Source of the DNA: an uncultured Lentisphaeria bacterium
GTDB lineage: Bacteria; Verrucomicrobiota; Lentisphaeria; Victivallales; Victivallaceae
Reading direction: 5' to 3'
Length of the DNA: 13,027 bases
NCBI GenBank assembly: GCA_937888615.1
Contig: CALABZ010000205.1
Location: 1-13,027 of the forward strand
Positions 1-7,459 of this stretch are shown here, piece by piece. Numbering within the stretch: the first letter of the stretch is position 1; the number at the start of each line of letters is the position of its first letter. The notes under the pieces are model-generated. The model ran no database searches, had not been told where the DNA came from, and worked only from the letters and a program-made list of their open reading frames with translations. Both the position numbers and the translations under genes were made by a program.

Positions 1-1034
1 TTCATGACCCGGACGGCTTCGTAGGAATCCTTCAGCGTCGTTTCAGGACGTTTGCGGCGGCCTTCGATGGTTTCGACGAAGCTGCCGATCAGGGTGTTTG
101 CCGGTTTGGGTTTCAGGCGGTGGGCGAAATCCACGATCAGCCGGCCCGGCGAGGCGCAGTTGTTTCCGGCGATATAGGCGTGGCGGTCGAAGTAATCACA
201 GGCGAAGTAGCCCTTTGCCCCGGTGATTTTCAGGTTGCATTCCAGCGATTTGGGCCAAATCAGGCGGCGGCACGGTATTTCTTCTTCCAGGTTTGAATAG
301 GAGGGATTGATAAAGTATCTGATGCCGTTGCTCAGCTCACCGGTGAGCGCCGCGTGGTCCTCGACCACCAGATGCGCACGCTGATTCCGTGCCGAAACCG
401 CTTTGACGCTACAGAATTCGAGTCCGGTCAGCCAACGGATCAGGTCATACGGATGCGGATGGTCGGTAATCGCGCCGCCCCGGAATAACTTAGCGCCAGG
501 ACGAATCGGAATACGTTTGCCATAGGACAGGACCGGATCGCCCCAATTCGGGAAATAATTGCATGGACTTTGCGAAATGTTGGTCAGGTAAATCGACTTG
601 AGTTCACCGAGTTCGCCGGATTGAATCAGTTGACGCGCGAATTGGAACTGGGGATTAAAATGCAGTTCCAGTTCACATTGCACAATCCGGTCATACCCAT
701 TGCCGATTTTGATCATGGAGCGGCACTCGTCCTCATCCATGGAAATGACTTTCATCATATAGATATGGAGTTTCTTTTCCACCGCCGCCAGAAACATCGG
801 ATAATGGTCGATGTTGTCACTGCCGATCATTACGGCTTCCGCCTCCGGGTGTTTGTCGAACATTTCACGATAATCACGGTAAGTTGTAATTCCTTTGACT
901 GTCCCGAGCCGTTTTTTATCAGAATCCGAGACCGCCACGATTTCGATCATATCGACATTGCGGTTTGCTCCGTTCAAGTATGCCGGAATATGCGGATTGG
1001 CGGTCCCGGCAATCATCATTTTTATCGTTCGCAT
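1..1034 (-). CDS. Gfo/Idh/MocA family oxidoreductase (3' end beyond window)
   Basis: This is probably a cytoplasmic NAD(P)-dependent sugar or inositol-type dehydrogenase; the substrate cannot be told. About 344 codons are visible and the stop lies off the left edge. The N-terminal Rossmann half starts with a nucleotide-binding loop (IAGTANPH, residues 8-15) and an acidic residue after strand 2 (VAVSDSD). The family's usual EKP motif is replaced by MMKVIS, which keeps Lys95. The C-terminal half has the expected catalytic-type segment ITDHPHPYDLIRW (189-201), with Asp191, His194 and Asp197. The ATG at 1034 is preceded by GGGGAGA seven bases upstream, and the start lies inside the last codons of the preceding gene (13-nt overlap), so the two are probably translationally coupled. 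The visible C-terminal part is closely similar to the plus-strand pseudogene at 11878-12305, which suggests that only a short tail is missing. Some Gfo/Idh relatives are NAD-dependent glycosidases (GH109), and that alternative cannot be excluded. Confidence 0.9.
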   Translation of the reverse strand, partial: MRTIKMMIAGTANPHIPAYLNGANRNVDMIEIVAVSDSDKKRLGTVKGITTYRDYREMFDKHPEAEAVMIGSDNIDHYPMFLAAVEKKLHIYMMKVISMDEDECRSMIKIGNGYDRIVQCELELHFNPQFQFARQLIQSGELGELKSIYLTNISQSPCNYFPNWGDPVLSYGKRIPIRPGAKLFRGGAITDHPHPYDLIRWLTGLEFCSVKAVSARNQRAHLVVEDHAALTGELSNGIRYFINPSYSNLEEEIPCRRLIWPKSLECNLKITGAKGYFACDYFDRHAYIAGNNCASPGRLIVDFAHRLKPKPANTLIGSFVETIEGRRKRPETTLKDSYEAVRVM

Positions 1035-1594
1035 ACGAGTGTCTCCCCGATCTGTTTTACCAATTCCGAAATATCTTCTTGTGTACCGGATTCACGACAA
1101 CGCAATTTCATCAGTTCGATGGGGCTGTTGACCACCGGACGGTCGCTCTCGGCAATCAGGATATCCAGTTTGTCATCGGACGCCAGCACCATGCCCTCTT
1201 CATTGAAGTGTCCGGCTATCGGTTGATTGGTAATATGGCCATGGGTGAAATTCGCTTTCAAAAAACAGGTATCCGGCATAGTATCCGGCAGGCATTCATT
1301 GAGCTCGAACTCGGCGGTAATTTCATTTTCAAAATATGCCAAAGCAAAAAGGATGTTCATTCCCGCCACTTTTTCAATTTCGAGTCGTTTCAGCGGCGAA
1401 CCAGCCAACACTTGCGCCCCGTCCAGTGCCGAAGCAAAACTTTCATAAAGAAATACATCTTCCCCCGAAGCAAATTTCTTCGGCCGTTGCCAGGTAAAAC
1501 GCAACGAACAAAGCTCTCCGCAGGTATTGAGCCGCATCTGCTCCTGAACATATTGCAATATGGAGTGATTTCGCCAGAATAAGTCGGTTTTCAT
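1022..1594 (-). CDS. stand-alone protein resembling a Gfo/Idh C-terminal domain
   Basis: A 190-residue protein with no signal peptide or membrane segment. I do not recognise a named family. Its layout resembles the substrate-binding alpha/beta half of Gfo/Idh/MocA oxidoreductases: a GEL..L.F.W.RPK segment (residues 26-40), a helix with ALDGAQVLAG (56-65), a FALAYFENEITAEFELNE strand region (83-100), then a PDT.PDTCFLKANFTHG sheet and a NEEGM loop. No GxGxxG-type dinucleotide loop is present, so it is unlikely to bind NAD by itself. The ATG directly abuts the TAA of the SIS gene upstream (TAAATG), and its 3' end overlaps the full-length oxidoreductase by 13 nt. This suggests a partner or accessory subunit of that enzyme. 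It might instead be a stripped remnant of a larger oxidoreductase. The reading frame is intact; the assignment is by eye and tentative. Confidence 0.7.
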   Translation of the reverse strand: MKTDLFWRNHSILQYVQEQMRLNTCGELCSLRFTWQRPKKFASGEDVFLYESFASALDGAQVLAGSPLKRLEIEKVAGMNILFALAYFENEITAEFELNECLPDTMPDTCFLKANFTHGHITNQPIAGHFNEEGMVLASDDKLDILIAESDRPVVNSPIELMKLRCRESGTQEDISELVKQIGETLVCER

Positions 1595-2347
1595 TTACAG
1601 GTTCTTGATCAGGGGTTTGTATTTTTTTATGTAAGCGGCGTTGAATTCGTCACCGTCGGGGGCATTGGCGCTCCGCCAGACCGGCGGAGTGATGCCGCGC
1701 TCCACACACTGGCGCACGCATTCGATTTCCAGCCAATGCGCGATGGTGAAGTCGATCACGTTTGATACCGGTGCGATCGCACTGTCGAATCCCGGCACGT
1801 TTACGGCGGCGTCTCCTACCGGATTATAGTCGTCAATGCAGACATCGGCCAGCTCGAAAAGATTCTTCTTTGAGCTGTGGCGGATAAAATGTTCCGGCGG
1901 CATTTCCTCCTGCCAGTATGAACTCGATACCGCGATGATTTTTACGCCGTTCTTTTTGGCCTCCAGTGCGGCGTCGATGGTAGCGGCATTGATTCCGATG
2001 TTGTGGAAAATGATCAGCAGATCATCCTTCTGTAAATCATAATATTTCATGATGGCGCGACCATAATTCTCGGTGCGTTCCAGTTCGAGGTATTTCAGTG
2101 CCTGGTTAAATACTGAGAGTCCGGTTTCCATGACCGGGTTGATGTTACTCAGGCCGCCGGCCCGGAAAAACATTTCGCCCATGACCAGTGTGGTGTGCCC
2201 GCCGCCGCCGTAAACGCTGATCAGACGGTCCGCTTCAATGGCATCGGCCATCAGTTTGCCCGCCGCCTGAATGTTTGCCGCCTGCTTCTCCTTGACCTCG
2301 CGGAGATTAGCGATGATGCTGTCCAGATATCCGAAATCGTTCAACAT
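1595..2347 (-). CDS. SIS-domain sugar isomerase-like protein (UPF0309 type)
   Basis: A 250-residue cytoplasmic protein matching the UPF0309/SIS layout. It has an N-terminal helix (about 1-40), then a phosphosugar-binding loop at 46-53 (YGGGGHTT, where relatives usually have FGCGHS), the GEMFFRAGGL segment (57-66) and NPVMETGLS. The second SIS element is at 112-120 (IFHNIGIN, usually SNSGRN), followed by VKIIAVSSS (135-143) and LADVCIDD (166-173). SIS proteins bind phosphorylated amino or keto sugars, as isomerases, deaminases or sensors; this subfamily often accompanies sugar-catabolism operons. Both ligand loops differ from the usual form, so the substrate may be unusual. The ATG at 2347 follows the preceding stop by two bases, with GAGG just upstream (GAGGTAATTATG), which indicates coupled translation. 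The family is quite certain; the reaction is unknown. Confidence 0.85.
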   Translation of the reverse strand: MLNDFGYLDSIIANLREVKEKQAANIQAAGKLMADAIEADRLISVYGGGGHTTLVMGEMFFRAGGLSNINPVMETGLSVFNQALKYLELERTENYGRAIMKYYDLQKDDLLIIFHNIGINAATIDAALEAKKNGVKIIAVSSSYWQEEMPPEHFIRHSSKKNLFELADVCIDDYNPVGDAAVNVPGFDSAIAPVSNVIDFTIAHWLEIECVRQCVERGITPPVWRSANAPDGDEFNAAYIKKYKPLIKNL

Positions 2348-2349
2348 AA

Positions 2350-3380
2350 TTACCTCTTTATTACTCTTTTATAGTTTTCACCGATGCGGTCCCAAAGCTT
2401 AAGCGCGTCCAGAGCCGCCAGTACCGTGCCGTAACCGCCCCGATACGTCCAGGCAGCCAAACGGTCCACACCCAGCGATTCATACAGATCAACCACTTTG
2501 TCGACCTGTCCGAAATCCTGCGGCTGCTTGTAATATCCCATCAACCAGCGTTCCGATTTTTTCCCGTAACGCCTTGAAACTTCAACAGTTCGCCTGGTGA
2601 TCTGTTCAAAGAATGCTTCCGGCAGTTCCCATGCGATGATCGTAGTTGAAAACACATCGAAATACGGACAGGACGCCACCATGTCCCAGTTGTCGTAACC
2701 GCGATATTCGGTCACATAATAACTGTTCAGCGTGGCATGGACGCAGCAGGTGATTTCCTGTTGCGGATCGATCTCTTTGATTTTCCGCGAAGTATCTTCC
2801 AGTATGAACAGCGCCTCGCGCCAGCGGAATTGTTTAACGTCGTCATTCATGATCCGGGGCATTTCGTAGCCATAATACTCCTGAAATCTTTTCATGCAGA
2901 CCGGACAGCGGCAGGTCCTTTCGTCTGCTACGCCGCCGATGATCGAGGCATAGGATTTGGGAAAGGCATAGTGCGGCTCGTCCCAGAAAAATCCGTCCGC
3001 TCCGGCCTCACGTGCCAGCGTCAGACAAAACCGTTGGAAGTAATCACGGAAACTGTTGGTATTGAAACACGCATAGGGAAGTTTCTCGCCGGTCAGGGCG
3101 GATACCTGACGGTTTTCGATATTGTCCTGCAGGAACTTGCTGACCTGTTCGCCGCCGAAATACTTACCGATACCCCATGGGTCAAGCAGCACCTTCAAAC
3201 CAAGCTGATGAGCCGCTTTGACGATTTCAGGCAGATTCGGACGCCAGAAGTCAAAGTCGAATTCGGTCACCGCCAGGATCACGGTCGTACATCCATGCGC
3301 CAGCATTTCTTCAAAATCCTTTATCGCGTGTTCAAATAAGTCGAACCGTAATAGCTGATCGCGGTTTGTGTTATCGCCAT
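2350..3380 (-). CDS. TIM-barrel glycosidase-like protein, apparent 1-nt frameshift near 3330
   Basis: A cytoplasmic barrel-type protein of unknown specificity. The uninterrupted frame starts at the ATG at 3306 (318 residues). From there it carries TEFDFDFW (14-21), LKVLLDPWGIG (37-47), an ADGFFWDEPHY segment (103-113) whose Asp/Glu resemble a barrel active site, a Cys-rich CRCPVC loop (132-137) and a C-terminal AAWTYRGGYG (about 283-292). The true start is probably the ATG at 3380. It has a strong AGGAG six bases upstream and opens with MAITQTAISYYGSTYLN. That frame stops after 19 codons, while the main frame continues upstream as FDLFEHAIKDFEEM with no start codon. Adding one base near TTGAAC (3330-3335) joins them as YYGSTYLEHAIKDFEEM. 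So either the gene is frameshifted or the read carries a one-base deletion. It lies 9 bases after the GH42-like gene and 2 bases before the SIS gene. Confidence 0.75.
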
Positions 3381-3389
3381 AATTACTCC
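3381..3389 (-). promoter_or_regulatory. strong ribosome binding site deciding the 3380 start
   Basis: On the minus strand, AGGAG sits six bases before the ATG at 3380 and directly after the TAA of the GH42-like gene (3390-3392). The next ATG in the downstream frame, at 3306, has no comparable site. This supports 3380 as the original start and a frameshift between the two. Confidence 0.65.
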
Positions 3390-5501
3390 TTAATCGTATT
3401 GCAGTAAAATAGTTTCATGTTTTCCGGCATCGAGCGTGAATTCAATCCGATTCTCACAAACCGGCGAATTCCGGCGCAAATCCAGAACCGTTGCCGGCTG
3501 CTTCAGCCGGATCGTTTTGCTGCCCGCATCCTGTGAATGGAGCATGATAAAACTTTGGTTGATATTGAATACATCGCCGGGTTCGATATAACAATGGACT
3601 CCGGCAAATTCAGCGCACTGCCGCAGCAGTTCCAGCGAGGGCGGAACCGGGCTGTAAATATGGCGAATGCCTTGACGCTCCTTCCATACGGCCGAGCCGA
3701 GCGGCTTTACTTCAGGATCACTTACTTCAAAATACGGATTGAGCGTGTATTCTCCGAACTGCTTATTCTCGGAATGCTTGATGAAATTAATTCCGGTCAG
3801 TTCCGTCATATTGCCGGTATTTCCTTGAAGATCAGTCAAATAACCGGGGGCATAAACCCACAGCGCTGTTGCGTTTTCACGTTGCAGTTTCTCTGTGATT
3901 GCCTGACGTGTCCAGATATTGAGATAAAATGCATTCAGGAAAATATACAGCTTGTATTCAGACATTTGCGGATGACAAATATCATCCAACAGGTAGAAAT
4001 CCGAAGGCGCGCCGATTCTCGGCAGGATGTCCAGCATATCCGCGGTAAACGGCGAGCCCAGCTTATCCAATGCAATCGGATCGTCACTGTGCAATACTTC
4101 CTGTTGTTGCTCTTCGCTCAATAACAATTGAGGCAATTGCGAGTTGAAATAAAACATGCTTTCTTCGTCACAGAATACCGCAATTTCCGCCACGGATTTT
4201 TTCGACTGCCGCAACGTCTCTTTTTCCAGTTCAACCATGCGTTTGATATCGCCCATGATTTTCGGATCATGAAACGATTTATTGTCACAAAGCAGGAACC
4301 ACCAGAGGTTGTTGCCGTAGATCAGGGAATTGGCATAACTGCGCCAGTTGACTTCGAGCGTTTCCTTTTCCGTGATTGTCTTGTAAAAAGCCTCTCCGCC
4401 AAAAAGATGGGTGCGCATATCCGCCTCGTCCCAGTACAGTTTCCAGTGGAGGTTCAAGCTGGCGGTATAGGCCGAGATAAAGTGACCGGAGCTTCCGCCG
4501 CGCCGTGCCATATAGGAAGTTGGCGCGCAGAGGAAATCGATTTCCGGTGACGCCAGAATCTTTTTCAACCCTTGGAAACCCAGATTATCCAGACGCTGCA
4601 TCACGCCGCCGTCCAATGCCGCGCCGTATCCGTAAAATGCTCCTGTCAGTTTAGTGGAATTGCTGTGTATCTTGACCACTTTGCCCATTTCAATAATGGT
4701 ATCAGCAGTCACATCACTGAGAAAACGGCGGTAATCAACTACCGCCCGCGCCTCCAACGGGTCCCGGAAAAATCCGTCTTCACTGTGGTTGCGCAATTCG
4801 ACGCCGGGGATATCTTTATGAATGACATCTCCGAAATGCTGCAACTGCCACCCGGCGAAACTGGAGCAGCAATGTTCTGAATAATCGATCATGCCATTGT
4901 AATATCCCCACCAGAACCATTCCGAGGACTCCCCACCGGCCGGCAGATACCCGATGACGTGTTTCGAAAACACCGGCGAATTCTCAAAGAAATCGACCAG
5001 ATTCCCCAGCATTTCTGCCGAATCCTGACGCCAGCGCAAACTGCAGAGTGACGGCTGCATGGAATATTCGTCCGGCATTTTGCCATAAGTTCGCAAGTAA
5101 GTGGCCGCCGCCGCCCGTGCTTCAATCGTATCTGCCCGGACAATCCGCGAACACTCGCCCGGATACTGGTCCAGCCACCATTGCGGGACATTCAGCTTGA
5201 TCCGGATAATCAGCCGGGCCTGCGGACAGGCTTTGATAAACGACTGAAAACGTTCTTCGATCCTGCTGAAGTCATATTGACGCGGTCCGGTCCACCAGCC
5301 GTAACAATTTCCCCCCAGGTCCAGATATGGCCACAGGATATCCGCGAAGGTCTTTACTCCGGCCTCCGCGAAATCCTTTGCGCTGAAACGACATTCATCC
5401 GCCGTCGCCCGGATTCCCGGCATCATGCACATACCGGATTCCTGCACACCGTCAATTTCCAAGACCGGCATGCCATTCCTGATTCCGATTTCCGCTTTCA
5501 T
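3390..5501 (-). CDS. GH42-like beta-galactosidase-type glycoside hydrolase
   Basis: A 703-residue enzyme, near the usual GH42 length, with no signal peptide and so probably intracellular. The N-terminal barrel covers about 20-410. It contains TFADILWPYLD (51-61), RLIIRIKLNVPQWWLDQYP (96-114) and GYLPAGGESSEWFW (184-197), where Glu191 is the candidate acid/base. In WKLYWDEADMRTH (353-365), Glu359 is the candidate nucleophile. Residues of about 430-620 look like the Rossmann-like GH42 trimerisation domain (VAEIAVFCDEES, then YKLYIFLNAFYL). The last 60 residues look like the small C-terminal beta domain (SFIMLHSQDA, ending TILLQYD). The expected activity is hydrolysis of a terminal beta-galactoside or related sugar; specificity cannot be read from sequence. 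The ATG at 5501 follows the previous stop by one base (TGATATG), with GGAAAGG upstream. It is the third gene of the operon. Confidence 0.8.
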   Translation of the reverse strand: MKAEIGIRNGMPVLEIDGVQESGMCMMPGIRATADECRFSAKDFAEAGVKTFADILWPYLDLGGNCYGWWTGPRQYDFSRIEERFQSFIKACPQARLIIRIKLNVPQWWLDQYPGECSRIVRADTIEARAAAATYLRTYGKMPDEYSMQPSLCSLRWRQDSAEMLGNLVDFFENSPVFSKHVIGYLPAGGESSEWFWWGYYNGMIDYSEHCCSSFAGWQLQHFGDVIHKDIPGVELRNHSEDGFFRDPLEARAVVDYRRFLSDVTADTIIEMGKVVKIHSNSTKLTGAFYGYGAALDGGVMQRLDNLGFQGLKKILASPEIDFLCAPTSYMARRGGSSGHFISAYTASLNLHWKLYWDEADMRTHLFGGEAFYKTITEKETLEVNWRSYANSLIYGNNLWWFLLCDNKSFHDPKIMGDIKRMVELEKETLRQSKKSVAEIAVFCDEESMFYFNSQLPQLLLSEEQQQEVLHSDDPIALDKLGSPFTADMLDILPRIGAPSDFYLLDDICHPQMSEYKLYIFLNAFYLNIWTRQAITEKLQRENATALWVYAPGYLTDLQGNTGNMTELTGINFIKHSENKQFGEYTLNPYFEVSDPEVKPLGSAVWKERQGIRHIYSPVPPSLELLRQCAEFAGVHCYIEPGDVFNINQSFIMLHSQDAGSKTIRLKQPATVLDLRRNSPVCENRIEFTLDAGKHETILLQYD

Positions 5502-5502
5502 A

Positions 5503-5925
5503 TCACCTTTCCAGCTTGATCACCGGACACTTACCGCGGACTTCCGCCGGTATGCCGGAAATATGGAGATTGCCATCGGCGTAACGCAAAGTCAGTTTCG
5601 CATCGCAGCCGAGAATTCCGGCCCGGGTGAATTTTTCCGTGCAATGCGGCACCGTAATCGAACCGTTGGTCAACCAATGCAAATACAGATATTCGACAGA
5701 ACCTGTGGACGACGCGCATCCGTAACTGCCCCCGGAAAGCTGTGAGCGTCCGGCCCGGTAAACCGCTTCGCCGTTCACGCGCATCCAATCGCCGATTTCT
5801 ATCAAACGCTGCCGTTCGATATCATTGATATTTCCCTGGTGGTCTGGCCCGACATTCAACAGGATATGGCCCCCCCCGGCGGCAACCCCGGTCATCATAA
5901 GTGTAAATTCTTGTCTTCGTTCCAT
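5503..5925 (-). CDS. C-terminal remnant of a GH29 alpha-L-fucosidase
   Basis: A 140-residue protein corresponding only to the end of a GH29 fucosidase, a family normally of roughly 430-600 residues. It keeps the last barrel element, GGGHILLNVGPDHQGNI (17-33) and IEIGDWMRVNGEAVY (42-56). It also keeps the C-terminal beta-sandwich (SVEYLYLHW at 76-84, LRYADGNLHISGIP at 113-126, CPVIKLE at 133-139). The nucleophile Asp and the acid/base region are absent, so it cannot be an active fucosidase. The frame is nevertheless open, with an ATG at 5925 and AAGGAAAG about six bases upstream, 15 bases after the regulator stop and coupled to the next gene. The most economical reading is an in-frame internal deletion that kept the original start (MERRQE...) and joined it to the C-terminal part. 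A retained small beta-sandwich function is possible but not supported. Confidence 0.8.
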   Translation of the reverse strand: MERRQEFTLMMTGVAAGGGHILLNVGPDHQGNINDIERQRLIEIGDWMRVNGEAVYRAGRSQLSGGSYGCASSTGSVEYLYLHWLTNGSITVPHCTEKFTRAGILGCDAKLTLRYADGNLHISGIPAEVRGKCPVIKLER

Positions 5926-5940
5926 AATGTCTTTCCTTGT

Positions 5941-7005
5941 TTATGGTTGATTATGAAGTTTCAGTTCCGGCTTTATGAATATCGTCGATTTTTCAATTTC
6001 ACCCAGCAGCATTTTGATGGCTGTTTCGGCGATCTTTTCTTCCTGTATATTCAAGGAGGCAAAATGATGGTTTTCGGCAATCGGAGTGTCGAACATACCG
6101 ACGCATTCAATCTCATCCGCCAGATTCGGTGAAATTTTCCGGAGGACAGGCTGGAAAGTATTGGTCAATGTTGAATCGCTGTAAGCAAAAAAAGCATCCG
6201 GGTGATCTTTGGACTTGAATACTTCCCGCAGGGCCGTTTCCCGGTCGGCCCCGGCATGAAGCCGCCAGAAAAGCCCTTCATTGAAGCTCATACCGTACTC
6301 CCGGCACCAGTGGGTTAAACTCTGCATGATTTGTACTTGCATTGAGGAATAAGGCCCATTGTACCGCGGCTCTCTCAAAGCCGGAAATGCAATGTTCCGG
6401 TAACCGCGCTGATGAAAATATTCCGCCAGAATCCGGCCGGCTTCTTCCGTGTCGGTCAACACATAACCGGCATTTTCGATCGGCTTGAAATAATGGTAAC
6501 GAATAATAAAAACGGTATTGCGGAAAATATCGGTTTCTTTTTCGATATAATCATAAGGAACATCCGTATACCCCTGCACGATAAATCCGGAGGGCTGCTG
6601 GGTCGCGGTCATGAACTCAATAAAGTTCATGATATCCTCATGCTTGTTGGCCACCGAGTTGTCAATGGCCACCGGATACAGGGATTTTGCCATCAGCAAC
6701 CGGGTAATCGCCGCGGAAATCGCCAGAAAAACATCCCCCTGGCTCCTGGAAATCAGCGCCACGGCATTGCTGACCGGCTTAGCCAGATCGGCGGTAATGA
6801 TGGTGCCGCGACGCGGGGCACGACTCAACAGCCCCTCGCTGGCAAGCTTGTTCAATCCCATGGCCACGGTTCGCTTGTCTACCTCGAACATCTCAGCCAT
6901 CTCTGAATCGGTAGGCAACCGGTCACCTTTCCGGTACTTGCCCCTGAGCAGGCTTTCCCGAATCGAATCCGCCACCATATCTTGTTTTAACTTATATTCA
7001 GTCAT
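5941..7005 (-). CDS. GntR-type transcriptional regulator with LacI-like sensor domain
   Basis: A 354-residue cytoplasmic DNA-binding regulator of the AraR-like architecture. An N-terminal GntR winged helix-turn-helix spans about 5-72 (RKGDRLPTDSEMAEMF at 25-40, KRTVAMGLNKLASEGLLSR at 44-62, then the wing RRGTII at 65-70). It is followed by a periplasmic-binding-protein-like effector domain (about 80-350: AVALISRS at 81-88, then ADRETALREVF and PDAFFAYSDS). Such proteins usually repress neighbouring sugar genes and release DNA on binding a sugar. It is the first gene behind a consensus promoter and is probably autoregulated together with the genes after it. The ATG at 7005 is preceded by an AT-rich stretch without a clear Shine-Dalgarno sequence, so translation may be modest. 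The family assignment is secure; the effector is unknown, though a galactose- or fucose-related sugar would fit the operon. Confidence 0.9.
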   Translation of the reverse strand: MTEYKLKQDMVADSIRESLLRGKYRKGDRLPTDSEMAEMFEVDKRTVAMGLNKLASEGLLSRAPRRGTIITADLAKPVSNAVALISRSQGDVFLAISAAITRLLMAKSLYPVAIDNSVANKHEDIMNFIEFMTATQQPSGFIVQGYTDVPYDYIEKETDIFRNTVFIIRYHYFKPIENAGYVLTDTEEAGRILAEYFHQRGYRNIAFPALREPRYNGPYSSMQVQIMQSLTHWCREYGMSFNEGLFWRLHAGADRETALREVFKSKDHPDAFFAYSDSTLTNTFQPVLRKISPNLADEIECVGMFDTPIAENHHFASLNIQEEKIAETAIKMLLGEIEKSTIFIKPELKLHNQP

Positions 7006-7008
7006 AAT

Positions 7009-7026
7009 TAATTCATTTATAATTCA
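7009..7026 (-). promoter_or_regulatory. candidate operator: direct repeat TGAATTA
   Basis: On the minus strand, two copies of TGAATTA start 11 bases apart, one helical turn, between the predicted transcription start and the ATG of the regulator. The place suits an autoregulatory site. The tract is very AT-rich, so the repeat could be chance. Confidence 0.25.
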
Positions 7027-7038
7027 CTATATGCTTTA

Positions 7039-7067
7039 ATTATACACTAATCAGATTGAAATGTCAA
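7039..7067 (-). promoter_or_regulatory. consensus sigma70 promoter for the regulator operon
   Basis: On the minus strand, TTGACA (7062-7067) and TATAAT (7039-7044) are separated by exactly 17 bases. Both hexamers match the consensus at every position. Transcription would start near 7032, giving a leader of only about 27 bases before the ATG at 7005. This is the only clear promoter in the window, and it would serve all seven genes down to the left edge. Confidence 0.85.
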
Positions 7068-7385
7068 TACCTTGTATGAAAATTTGATGCAAAAATTTAC
7101 TTTTACCCCATGGAAATAAATGAAATCTGAAAAAGCAAAGATGGCAAAGAGCGCGGTTATGGCAAGCTCGAAAGGTCGAATAATTTCGCCTGATTTTGCT
7201 TATCTGCCTCGATGTCTCTATGCCGGTATATTCGTGTGCATTCGAGAAATATTGAGCAGATAAAAGGGAAACCCGGCCAGCCACGACTTATTTCGTAGGG
7301 TTTGAAATGACTGCCGCGGCTGTACCGGATTCCCCAAATTAACATATACTCTGCAGATATTTTATCTTTTCCCATTTTTCATAAT

Positions 7386-7404
7386 ATATCCAATCGATGG
7401 ATAT
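7386..7404. repeat. inverted repeat ATATCCA-n5-TGGATAT
   Basis: Two perfect 7-base arms flank ATCGA. No T-run follows on either strand, so it is not a standard terminator. An operator for a dimeric LacI- or GntR-type regulator is one reading. It lies about 320 bases upstream of the promoter on the minus strand, which would be far for direct repression. Confidence 0.4.
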
Positions 7405-7439
7405 TGTGGCAGGCAGAACACTTGCACGTTCGGCAACGC

Positions 7440-7457
7440 AAAAAAACCGGAATCGGT
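7440..7457 (-). terminator. weak candidate terminator after the GH110-like gene
   Basis: Three bases after the stop codon, on the minus strand, a 4-bp stem (ACCG/CGGT, loop ATTC) is followed directly by a run of seven T. The T-run and location suit an intrinsic terminator, but the stem is too short to be convincing. Confidence 0.25.
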
Positions 7458-7459
7458 AA

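Larger units (their letters stand above)
7006..7459. other. 454-bp AT-rich intergenic spacer
   Basis: The spacer lies between the end of the GH110-like gene and the regulator start. It holds the consensus promoter (7039-7067), a 7-bp inverted repeat (7386-7404) and a weak hairpin plus T-run (7440-7457). Two short minus-strand frames of 72 and 77 codons occur here. They lack recognisable protein features and have poor start sites, so I do not call them genes. No RNA gene or mobile-element end was recognised. Confidence 0.6.

Noticed and set aside
7051..7375. Two overlapping minus-strand frames of 72 and 77 codons in the spacer
   Set aside because: They lie in AT-rich sequence with no ribosome binding site or recognisable protein pattern, and one overlaps the promoter.
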